7,766 bases of DNA from an uncultured Actinomycetes bacterium (GTDB lineage Bacteria; Actinomycetota; Acidimicrobiia; Acidimicrobiales; Ilumatobacteraceae): contig CAIOHI010000095.1 in the NCBI GenBank assembly GCA_903858075.1, positions 1-7,766 of the forward strand, read 5' to 3'. How positions within the stretch are numbered: position 1 is the stretch's first letter; every line of letters starts with the position of its first letter. The notes beneath the pieces are model-generated. The model worked only from the letters and a program-made list of their open reading frames with translations, did no database searches and was not told the DNA's origin. The position numbers and the translations under genes were made by a program. Positions 1 to 6,260 of this stretch are shown here, piece after piece.

Positions 1-2476
1 CAACAAGTGTTACTTCAATGGGTGGAACATCTTTCGGACGCAATATGCCAAGCGAACGCAATGTTGTGTTTGTGGGAAATGCAGTTTCTGGGTCGCTGGG
101 GAATTGCTCGGACAGTGCATACCCAAGACCCATGTGAACGCTGCCTTCTATTTGTCCTTCGCACAACATGGGGTTCACTGCGCGCCCCACATCGTGAGCA
201 GCAATGACGCGCTCAATTGCCCCCGTGGCGCGATCCATTACAACCACTTGTGCGGCGTAACCGAAGGTGGAGTGAATGATGGGGTTCTCAACACCGGGCT
301 CGCCCAACTTTGTGGTCCAGTCCACTCGGTACTCGCCAATGTGATCAATTTCTTCAGCACAGTTGGCAGCACGCGCCGCCTCACAGGCAGCCTTTACAGC
401 GCCGGCGCCCATGAGGGTTCCGCGAGAACCAGTGGTTTGCCCCAGGCCGAGTTCACGCGAGGTGTCGACGATGACTTTGATGCGAAGTGGGTCGATGCCG
501 AGTTCCTCAACAGCAACCTGTAGCGCAACTGTGTGAATGCCCTGACCCATTTCTGTCCATCCGTGTCGTACTTCAACGGTGCCATTTGAACAAAAGCGAA
601 CTACTGCTTTTGTGATCTCTTTGAATCCGTTGCCAAGGCCTGAGTTTTTTAGTCCCAAACCAAGACCTACAGCTTTGCCATCTTGAATTGCTGTCTCATA
701 GGCGTCGCGCACTTCATCGAGGCAAAGCTCAGCACCAAGGCACCCGTCGTCCATGATTTGCCCAGGACCCCACACCATGCCGGGTTGAATAACGTTTCTC
801 TTGCGTATTTCCCAGCCAGAGATGCCTACCTGCACGGCTAAGCGATCGAGGATTCCTTCCATGGCGAATTGCGCTTGGTTGGCTCCGAAGCCGCGAAAGG
901 CTCCACAGACTGGGTTATTGGTGCGGGCAGCAATTGCCTCAACATCAATATTGGGTACGAAGTAGGGGCCACTGGCATGCCCTGCCATACGTTCCAAAAC
1001 CTTCATGCCAACGCTGGCATAGGCCCCACTGTCGCCCAATGCTCGTACGCGAAGCGCAACAAGTTTCCCATTCTCGTCGCAACCTGCCTCGTAGTCCATA
1101 GTGATGGGGTGACGCTTAGCGTGCATGCGAAAACTTTCTTCGCGGCTGAGAGTGCATTTCACGGGCGCATTAAGCAGCCACGCGGCCAGGGCAGCGTGTG
1201 CCTGGTTACTCATGTCTTCTTTGCCACCAAAAGCACCACCGTTGGATACCAACTCAACAGTGACATTTTCGTTTGTGATGTTCAAGACACGGGCAATGTC
1301 GTTGCGGTCGTCCCAGACGCCCTGACCACCTGAATACACGTGCAGCTTGCGAACTTCTCCCACGAGGCTAGGGACAGCGAGCGTGCTCTCTGGCTCGAGA
1401 AAGGCATGTTCAATACGTTGAGTAATGAAGGTTTCTCGTACAACAAATTGAGCATCTTTGAGTGACTGCTCTGTGTCGCCGCGTTGGTAAGTGCTCGTAC
1501 TCAAAATGTTGTTGTCGGTTTTCCATACAGCAATATCTTTCGACACAATGGCAAGAGCCGGATCTGTAATGGGTTGCATCACGTCATATTCAACGTCTAG
1601 TAACTCTGCTGCCATGCGAGCTTCCTCGCGTGTTTCAGCAACAACAATTGCCAATACATCACCTGCATACGAGGTGAAACCACCCGCAGGAATCAAGACA
1701 GGCCAGTCTTTGTAAATGATTCCGACGTATGTTTCGCCAGGTATATCGTTTGCGGTAAATACTGCGCGAACTCCGGAAGAGGCAAGTGCTCGTTCTGTGT
1801 TGATTTTTAAAACCTTTGCGCGGGCGTGCGCAGTGAGATGTAACGCTGCATGCAGCAACCCGGGAACGCGAATATCGTCTACGTAACCGCGATCTCCGAG
1901 AGTCAGCGACTCGCCCTCGTACTTTGGTCCGTTACTTCCAATACCGCCAGATACAAGTGGTGGGGGAATAGTGCCTTTGGCAACGCTTTCAATCGCGTCG
2001 AGTACCTTCACGTACCCTGTGCACCTACAGAGATGAGCACCAAGATGACGTGCCATATCTTCACGTTTAAGACCGGCGCCTTTTTTGTCGACTTGTGCTT
2101 TTGCTCGCACCACAATGCCTGGAATACAAAAACCGCATTGCAGACCACCGCATGCTGTGAATGCATCGGCATAAACTTTTCTCTCAGCATCATCAATGCC
2201 TTCAAGGGTGACAATGTTGGCGTCGCGTACTTTTTCTACAGACTGTTGGCAACTCACTACTGCCTTGCCGTCTATGAGCACTGTGCAGCATCCGCATTGC
2301 CCAGAAGGAGAGCAGCCATCTTTCGCCGAAGTGACGTTCAGTTCTTCGCGCAAAGCAGACAACAGATGCGGGTGGCGGGAACTGATGGTTACTTGAGCAC
2401 CATTAACGGTCAGAGGCACGCGGGAAGAGGTGTTCCAGTAGTCGGCCTCTGAGTGAGTGGATGGTGAAGATGTCAT
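1..2476 (-). CDS. Fused [2Fe-2S]/molybdopterin xanthine dehydrogenase-like hydroxylase, no FAD domain (3' end off window)
   Basis: A continuous minus-strand frame gives 825 complete codons from the ATG at 2476 to the left edge. Residues about 20-95 are a plant-type ferredoxin domain with Cys55, Cys61, Cys64 and Cys76. Residues about 100-170 are the second [2Fe-2S] domain, with Cys114-x2-Cys117 and Cys150-x-Cys152, and Gln113 beside Cys114. The molybdopterin part follows directly, without an FAD domain: GGAFGGKE at 413-420, FRGFG at 527-531, MGQG at 643-646 and GSRG at 683-686. This order matches the 'selenium-dependent xanthine dehydrogenase' family (E. coli XdhD/YgfN-like), which hydroxylates purine-like or other N-heterocycles. 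Family members run to about 850-950 residues, so the end carrying the catalytic Glu is missing only because the window stops. The first cluster is spaced C-x5-C-x2-C with an additional Cys63, rather than the common C-x4-C-x2-C. It is the last visible gene of the minus-strand carbamoylase operon. Electron acceptor, substrate and selenium dependence cannot be read from the sequence. Confidence 0.9.
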   Translation of the reverse strand, partial: MTSSPSTHSEADYWNTSSRVPLTVNGAQVTISSRHPHLLSALREELNVTSAKDGCSPSGQCGCCTVLIDGKAVVSCQQSVEKVRDANIVTLEGIDDAERKVYADAFTACGGLQCGFCIPGIVVRAKAQVDKKGAGLKREDMARHLGAHLCRCTGYVKVLDAIESVAKGTIPPPLVSGGIGSNGPKYEGESLTLGDRGYVDDIRVPGLLHAALHLTAHARAKVLKINTERALASSGVRAVFTANDIPGETYVGIIYKDWPVLIPAGGFTSYAGDVLAIVVAETREEARMAAELLDVEYDVMQPITDPALAIVSKDIAVWKTDNNILSTSTYQRGDTEQSLKDAQFVVRETFITQRIEHAFLEPESTLAVPSLVGEVRKLHVYSGGQGVWDDRNDIARVLNITNENVTVELVSNGGAFGGKEDMSNQAHAALAAWLLNAPVKCTLSREESFRMHAKRHPITMDYEAGCDENGKLVALRVRALGDSGAYASVGMKVLERMAGHASGPYFVPNIDVEAIAARTNNPVCGAFRGFGANQAQFAMEGILDRLAVQVGISGWEIRKRNVIQPGMVWGPGQIMDDGCLGAELCLDEVRDAYETAIQDGKAVGLGLGLKNSGLGNGFKEITKAVVRFCSNGTVEVRHGWTEMGQGIHTVALQVAVEELGIDPLRIKVIVDTSRELGLGQTTGSRGTLMGAGAVKAACEAARAANCAEEIDHIGEYRVDWTTKLGEPGVENPIIHSTFGYAAQVVVMDRATGAIERVIAAHDVGRAVNPMLCEGQIEGSVHMGLGYALSEQFPSDPETAFPTNTTLRSLGILRPKDVPPIEVTLV

Positions 2477-2481
2477 GCTTG

Positions 2482-2487
2482 CCCCTT
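2482..2487 (-). promoter_or_regulatory. Ribosome binding site of the molybdenum hydroxylase gene
   Basis: On the minus strand AAGGGG lies 5 nt before the ATG at 2476, a near-consensus Shine-Dalgarno site. It fixes the start of the hydroxylase gene. It stands out because the other non-overlapping genes in the window have no such site, which suggests this gene is translated from within a longer operon transcript. Confidence 0.65.
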
Positions 2488-2488
2488 G

Positions 2489-2510
2489 TTCTTTACATTT
2501 TGTCAAAGAA
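2489..2510. repeat. Imperfect inverted repeat in the carbamoylase-hydroxylase gap
   Basis: TTCTTTACA and TGTCAAAGAA are complementary apart from one unpaired base and are separated by TTT, giving arms of 9 and 10 nt. The repeat lies just upstream of the ribosome binding site of the hydroxylase gene, in the only intergenic gap of the operon. It is AT-rich and lacks the GC stem and U-tract of a rho-independent terminator. It could be an operator for a dimeric regulator or a weak mRNA hairpin. No known regulator site was recognised. Confidence 0.35.
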
Positions 2511-2546
2511 TGAGGGAAAGCGGTAGTTCATTTCGTTTCGGGACGG

Positions 2547-3473
2547 TTAATCCTCGAAAATAACTCCCTTTTGGGAAGTTATTGACCCGTAAACCTCGGG
2601 ACGACGGTATTTATCAAAATCGAAGAGGGTGTCTTTGTATTTGCTGCACCAATCGAGGTCGCAACGGGCCACTACTAGTTCATCGTCGGTGGTGTAGGCC
2701 TGAGCCACTATTTGCCCAGATGGGGCAACAATGCAGGTTTGCCCAAGCGAATCGACACCTTCTTCAGTACCGCCTTTGGCAACACCAACTACCCACGTGC
2801 CATTTTGGTAGGCACCAGACTGCATGACGAGGGCATTGTGAAAGCCCTGCAAAATATCTTGGCTTGGGTCGGGTACGTAGTGGATGGGAGTGTTGTAGCC
2901 ACATAGAATCATTTCCACACCTTTAAGCCCCATGACCCTGTACGACTCTGGCCAACGCCTGTCATTGCAGATCATCATTCCCATTCGTGCCCCAAATGCT
3001 TTCCACACACCAAAGCCTTCTGGACCCGGTTCAAAGTAGTAGCGCTCGGCGTGTTGGAAAGGTCGGTCGGGTTCATGGTGTTCGTGACCAGGTATATGAA
3101 CCTTGTGATACTTGGCCACAACAGTTCCGTCTTTTTCTACCAAAATCTGCGTATTGAACCGATGACCATCGGGAGTGAGTTCTGCATAACCGAGTGAAAA
3201 ACCTATTGAGAGTCGGCGTGCTTCATCGAAGAGGGGCTGCGTTGCTGGTGATGGCATTGATGTCTCGTACCAATGATCTGCTTCGGTGATGTCATCCACA
3301 AACCAGCGTGGGAAAAAAGTAGTGAGTGCCAATTCGGGGAACACCACAAGATCGCACCCATTGCTGCTTGCCTGACGCAAAAGAACGATGAGTCGCTCGA
3401 CAGCGGAGGCTCGGGTGTGCTCTTTTTGTATGGGTCCAAGCTGCGCAGCGCCGACCGTGATGATTCTGCTCAT
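2547..3473 (-). CDS. N-carbamoyl-D-amino-acid hydrolase (nitrilase superfamily)
   Basis: The 308-residue protein hydrolyses the ureido group of N-carbamoyl-D-amino acids to the D-amino acid, CO2 and ammonia, by family assignment. The nitrilase-superfamily catalytic triad is visible: Glu47 in FPELALTTFFPRW, Lys124 in KYHKVHIPGH and Cys169 in ICNDRRWPE. The Arg172-Arg173 pair after the Cys and the His residues of PGH (130) and FQH (141) also match what I recall of the Agrobacterium D-carbamoylase. That enzyme has about 304 residues, and similarity appears to extend over the full length. No signal peptide is seen, so it is cytoplasmic. Its ATG overlaps the TGA of the preceding M20 hydrolase gene (ATGA), indicating translational coupling. 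A beta-ureidopropionase or other nitrilase-branch amidase is possible, but the motif detail favours the D-carbamoylase group. Confidence 0.9.
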   Translation of the reverse strand: MSRIITVGAAQLGPIQKEHTRASAVERLIVLLRQASSNGCDLVVFPELALTTFFPRWFVDDITEADHWYETSMPSPATQPLFDEARRLSIGFSLGYAELTPDGHRFNTQILVEKDGTVVAKYHKVHIPGHEHHEPDRPFQHAERYYFEPGPEGFGVWKAFGARMGMMICNDRRWPESYRVMGLKGVEMILCGYNTPIHYVPDPSQDILQGFHNALVMQSGAYQNGTWVVGVAKGGTEEGVDSLGQTCIVAPSGQIVAQAYTTDDELVVARCDLDWCSKYKDTLFDFDKYRRPEVYGSITSQKGVIFED

Positions 3474-4711
3474 GAGAAAACAGTATCGGCTAATTCCAGC
3501 ATCACATGCAATAGGACATTTGCCCCAGTTACAAGATCTTCCTCATCGGTATGTTCGGCGGGGTTGTGCGAAATGCCTTGCTGGCTTGGTACGAAAATCA
3601 TTGCTGACGGGCACATGCGAGCCAACATTTGTGCGTCATGGCCAGCGCCTGATGGGAGCCTGCGCACTCGCTTGCCAGTGGACAAACAGTGCCGCTCCAC
3701 AATTTCTATGACCCGTTCATCGAATTGAACAGGCTCAAAACGAGCCAAGGTCCTTTTGGAAATAGAGACACCCTCATCTTGCTCCAATTGGAAACAGAAG
3801 GTGTCGAGCAAACGTTCTGCATCGACAAGAGAGTCTTCGTCGGTATTTCGCATGTCGAGTGTGAGAATTGCTCGAGATGGAATGACGTTCACGAGATTCG
3901 GATGTAAATCAATTTTTCCTACTGTGCACACCTGGTCGCCAGCAAAACGTTCAGCAATTTCTCGCAAGTACACGGTGAGCATTGCCGCAACATATGCGGG
4001 GTCATGGCGCAAATTCATTGGTGTTGTGCCAGCGTGGTTGCTTTGCCCTTGAATGGTGACTTCCTGCCAGGAAATACCTTGAACTCCGGTGACGGCTCCG
4101 AGCGTGAATCCTTCTGCTTCCAATACCGGGCCTTGTTCAATATGTATTTCTACAAACGCATGTGGAGCTTCACCTGGGCAGGGAGCACTTCCTGCGTAGC
4201 CAATATTGAGCAATTCATCGCCAACACGTTTGCCGTCAATTCCGACAATGTCGAGAGCTTCTTCAAGATTGAGTCCGCCAGCATAAACAAGAGAGCCGAG
4301 CATGTCGGGGGAAAACCGTGCTCCTTCTTCATCTGTAAAAAATGCAACCGAAAGTGGCCGCGTCGGAGTGAGCCCTGACTCCTGACAAGTCTGTATTACT
4401 TCTAGGCCAGCAATGACCCCGTAGTTTCCGTCGTATATGCCGCCGGTTCGAACGGTGTCAATGTGCGAGCCAGTCATCACGGGCTTACCAGTTCCCACAT
4501 TCCACGTTCCTAAAACATTGCCAATTGCGTCGGTCGTTACTTCGAGATTGAGTTCTTTCATCCAAGACACCACAAGATCTCGTCCATCGCGATCTTCTGT
4601 GGTGAGCGCAATGCGACAACTGCCGCCATCACCAGTACTGCCGATGTCGGCAAGTGCTTTGATGCGCTGCATCATACGGTTGCCATTAATAGCTAAAACT
4701 TCAGACTTCAT
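3470..4711 (-). CDS. M20-family N-carbamoyl-L-amino-acid hydrolase / allantoate amidohydrolase-like zinc enzyme
   Basis: The 413-residue protein is a binuclear metal amidohydrolase of the hydantoinase/carbamoylase branch of peptidase family M20. Expected metal ligands are His83 (GSHIDTV), Asp94 (YDGNYG), the Glu128-Glu129 pair (FTDEEGARF), His190 (EIHIEQGP) and His382 (GISHNPAEH). NHAGTTPM, the usual signature of the dimerisation domain that contributes to the substrate site, is also present. Family members act on N-carbamoyl-L-amino acids, beta-ureidopropionate, allantoate or ureidoglycolate, and the residues seen do not separate these. Length is normal for the family, and the chosen start places the INGNR segment near the N terminus as usual. 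It is the promoter-proximal gene of the minus-strand operon and ends in a 4-nt ATGA overlap with the D-carbamoylase gene. No Shine-Dalgarno site is evident before its ATG. Confidence 0.9.
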   Translation of the reverse strand: MKSEVLAINGNRMMQRIKALADIGSTGDGGSCRIALTTEDRDGRDLVVSWMKELNLEVTTDAIGNVLGTWNVGTGKPVMTGSHIDTVRTGGIYDGNYGVIAGLEVIQTCQESGLTPTRPLSVAFFTDEEGARFSPDMLGSLVYAGGLNLEEALDIVGIDGKRVGDELLNIGYAGSAPCPGEAPHAFVEIHIEQGPVLEAEGFTLGAVTGVQGISWQEVTIQGQSNHAGTTPMNLRHDPAYVAAMLTVYLREIAERFAGDQVCTVGKIDLHPNLVNVIPSRAILTLDMRNTDEDSLVDAERLLDTFCFQLEQDEGVSISKRTLARFEPVQFDERVIEIVERHCLSTGKRVRRLPSGAGHDAQMLARMCPSAMIFVPSQQGISHNPAEHTDEEDLVTGANVLLHVMLELADTVFS

Positions 4712-4732
4712 CTGAATAGTGTTTCACATTTT

Positions 4733-4745
4733 CTCGCGTGGCGAG
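4733..4745. promoter_or_regulatory. 13-bp palindrome, candidate operator
   Basis: CTCGC-GTG-GCGAG is a perfect inverted repeat with 5-bp arms and a 3-bp spacer, in the divergent region between the M20 hydrolase and permease genes. With the proposed minus-strand promoter, transcription would start at about 4745, so the palindrome would cover roughly +1 to +13, a position suited to repression. A 5' stem-loop in the mRNA is the alternative. The arms are short, so chance occurrence is possible. Confidence 0.35.
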
Positions 4746-4751
4746 GTTATG

Positions 4752-4781
4752 AGAATAGACCTTTCCACTAGAGTTTTTCAA
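4752..4781 (-). promoter_or_regulatory. Candidate promoter of the carbamoylase operon
   Basis: On the minus strand TTGAAA (4781-4776) is followed after 18 bp by TATTCT (4757-4752), a plausible sigma-70-type -35/-10 pair. Initiation near 4745 would leave a leader of about 34 nt before the ATG at 4711. The -35 element overlaps the start codon of the divergent permease gene, so the two promoters probably interfere with or are co-regulated with each other. Assigned by inspection only. Confidence 0.4.
4769..4774 (+). promoter_or_regulatory. Candidate -10 element of the permease gene (leaderless)
   Basis: TAGAGT fits TAnnnT and ends 6 nt before the ATG at 4781, so transcription would begin at or next to the start codon. 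No Shine-Dalgarno site precedes this ATG, which agrees with leaderless translation. No convincing -35 element is seen. Confidence 0.35.
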
Positions 4782-5506
4782 TGATCAATGACCTGTTCGC
4801 AGTAATCGTCATTGTCTGTGTCGCAGCTGCTCTGCAGTCAATTTCCGGCTTCGGTTTTTCGCTACTTGCTATGCCGCTTCTCTCTGCGGTGGTCGATATT
4901 CGCGAGGCAGTTGTAGTCGCAACAATTTGTGGCCTGTTGACCAACGTTGTGCATCTTACAAAGGATCATCAGTTGGCTAACCGATCAATAGCTCAGCGCG
5001 TGTCGCTTTCGGCGCTTGTCGGTATGCCGCTCGGTGTAGTGCTTCTGTCTGTATTCACCGCAACGCAAATGCGGGTGGCAATTAGTTCGGTCACAATTAT
5101 TTTAGTTGTACTGATGATGCGTAAATTCTCAATAAAAGAAGAGAACACAAAAGTAGACCTAGTGCTGGGCGCTATATCGGGTGTTTTGGCGACCTCTGTT
5201 TCCACTAACGGACCACCACTTATATTTCTCTTGCAGTCGAAGCGTCTCGACCCATCGCGTTTCAGAGCCACACTTGCTTACGTGTTCACCGTTTCAGGTT
5301 GTGCATCATTTGCTGTTTTGATGATTGCCGGGAAGGGCAGTGTTGCGGCTTTTCAATTCGCTCTACTGTCAATTCCTTCGATGTACCTGGGAACATGGTT
5401 AGGCCGTCGAGCGAGAAATACTCTTACTCAACATGCTTTTCAGCGTTTGACCTATGTATTGCTGTTAACGACGGCAGTGAGCACGGCGCTTGCTGCATTT
5501 ATTTAG
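4781..5506 (+). CDS. TauE/SafE (TSUP) family membrane permease
   Basis: The 241-residue protein is strongly hydrophobic, with about seven or eight membrane segments. The N-terminal SGFGFSLLAMPLL motif and the later TSVSTNGPPLIFLLQ segment at the start of the second half are typical of the TauE/SafE (TSUP) family, which moves sulfite, sulfonates and other small organic anions across the cytoplasmic membrane. Length is normal for the family. The gene is divergent from the carbamoylase operon across a 69-bp control region, so it may carry a substrate or product of that pathway. This is inference from position, since TSUP specificity cannot be read from sequence. Its stop overlaps the stop of the convergent hydrolase gene. 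The start is supported by the adjacent -10-like hexamer and by the first membrane segment beginning a few residues in. Confidence 0.88.
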   Translation: MINDLFAVIVIVCVAAALQSISGFGFSLLAMPLLSAVVDIREAVVVATICGLLTNVVHLTKDHQLANRSIAQRVSLSALVGMPLGVVLLSVFTATQMRVAISSVTIILVVLMMRKFSIKEENTKVDLVLGAISGVLATSVSTNGPPLIFLLQSKRLDPSRFRATLAYVFTVSGCASFAVLMIAGKGSVAAFQFALLSIPSMYLGTWLGRRARNTLTQHAFQRLTYVLLLTTAVSTALAAFI

Positions 5507-6228
5507 TTCTCAACTCCACCGAACCATTGCATCCAAGCTTCCTTGTTTCTCGTGCGGTACACGTAGTTTGCTTGACGAACATTTTCCATTGGTGAACTAG
5601 CTGGAACCGAGTACTGGTGCCCTGGGTAGACCACAGTTTGGTCGGGTAACTGCGCCAATCGTTGCAAGCTGTCGTACATGTCTTCAGGGTTGCTACCAGG
5701 TAGGTCGGTGCGACCACATCCATCGAGAAAGAGTGTGTCACCCGAGACCAGACAGCCATTGGCGAGAAAGCACTGGCTTCCCGGTGTGTGACCTGGGGTA
5801 TGAATAAAAGTGATCTCCATGTTCCCAACCGCAAGAGTGTCTCCACCTTTGTGTTCAACAAGGTCAGAGCGTGTTACTCCGGTTGTCTTCATGACGAATT
5901 CCGACTCGAGAGCATTCACGTGTATTGGAAGGGAAGCACTCTCGAGCATTTTTGCTATACCTTCGATGCGAAGACCCATGATGGACCCGCCAATATGGTC
6001 AGCGTGATAGTGAGTGGCAAGAACGCCTGAGACTTTCATGCCGTCGTTATGAGCTATGGCGATGATGTCGTCTACGGCATACGCAGGGTCGATGACAACG
6101 CATTCACCGGTTTCTTTGTCGCCGAGCAAGTAGACAAAGTTGACCATTTGCTGCGCGGCTTTGTTGCCAACGGCAAAGTCTCTGCCGGAAAGCAACTGCC
6201 GGAAATAGATATTGCTGGAATTCTGCAT
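5503..6228 (-). CDS. Metallo-beta-lactamase-fold hydrolase (glyoxalase II / persulfide dioxygenase-like)
   Basis: With the ATG at 6228 the product has 241 residues. The metal-binding signature is complete: His73-x-His75-x-Asp77-His78 (THYHADH), His147 (HTPGHTPG), Asp164 (SGDTLF) and His204 (YPGHQY). The GCGRTDLPG segment at 170-178 after the Asp is shared by glyoxalase II-like thioesterases and ETHE1-like persulfide dioxygenases. Thiol-ester hydrolysis, sulfur oxidation or a related role is therefore possible, and the substrate is not determined. No signal peptide is seen. The reading frame is open up to 6429, but the added 67 residues are Arg- and Pro-rich, unlike the fold, and lie opposite the divergent gene, so the later ATG is preferred. 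No Shine-Dalgarno site lies at a usable distance; an AGGAG at 6254-6258 is 25 nt away. It converges on the permease gene. Confidence 0.85.
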   Translation of the reverse strand: MQNSSNIYFRQLLSGRDFAVGNKAAQQMVNFVYLLGDKETGECVVIDPAYAVDDIIAIAHNDGMKVSGVLATHYHADHIGGSIMGLRIEGIAKMLESASLPIHVNALESEFVMKTTGVTRSDLVEHKGGDTLAVGNMEITFIHTPGHTPGSQCFLANGCLVSGDTLFLDGCGRTDLPGSNPEDMYDSLQRLAQLPDQTVVYPGHQYSVPASSPMENVRQANYVYRTRNKEAWMQWFGGVEN

Positions 6229-6235
6229 GTTTGCC

Positions 6236-6241
6236 ACACTA
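6236..6241 (-). promoter_or_regulatory. Candidate -10 element of the metallo-hydrolase gene (leaderless)
   Basis: On the minus strand TAGTGT (TAnnnT) is followed by 7 nt and then the ATG at 6228, so transcription would start at the initiation codon. It lies in the 32-bp divergent gap, back to back with the element for the ProA-like gene. No clear -35 is present. Confidence 0.35.
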
Positions 6242-6246
6242 TGTCG

Positions 6247-6252
6247 TAATCT
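6247..6252 (+). promoter_or_regulatory. Candidate -10 element of the ProA-like gene (leaderless)
   Basis: TAATCT (TAnnnT) is followed by 8 nt and then the ATG at 6261. No Shine-Dalgarno site precedes that ATG. With the minus-strand element a few bases away, the two promoters would overlap within 32 bp. No clear -35 is present. Confidence 0.35.
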
Positions 6253-6260
6253 GCTCCTAT

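Noticed and set aside
104..1333. Plus-strand open frames at 104-523 and 869-1333
   Set aside because: Both lie opposite conserved molybdopterin-domain motifs of the hydroxylase gene and show only non-domain composition.
1850..2452. Plus-strand open frame of 200 codons
   Set aside because: It is antisense to the ferredoxin and start of the Mo domains of the hydroxylase gene, where the minus frame carries all Fe-S cysteine motifs. Its own translation shows no recognisable domain.
2489..2510. Rho-independent terminator between the D-carbamoylase and hydroxylase genes
   Set aside because: The stem is AT-rich and is not followed by a T-tract in the direction of transcription. It is followed instead by a ribosome binding site.
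3273..4378. Plus-strand open frames such as 3273-3728 and 4004-4378
   Set aside because: They are shadows of the two minus-strand carbamoylase genes, whose catalytic motifs are intact.
6231..6260. TTG start for the ProA-like gene at 6231
   Set aside because: It would leave only 2 bp to the divergent start codon and no promoter space. The in-frame ATG at 6261 is better placed.
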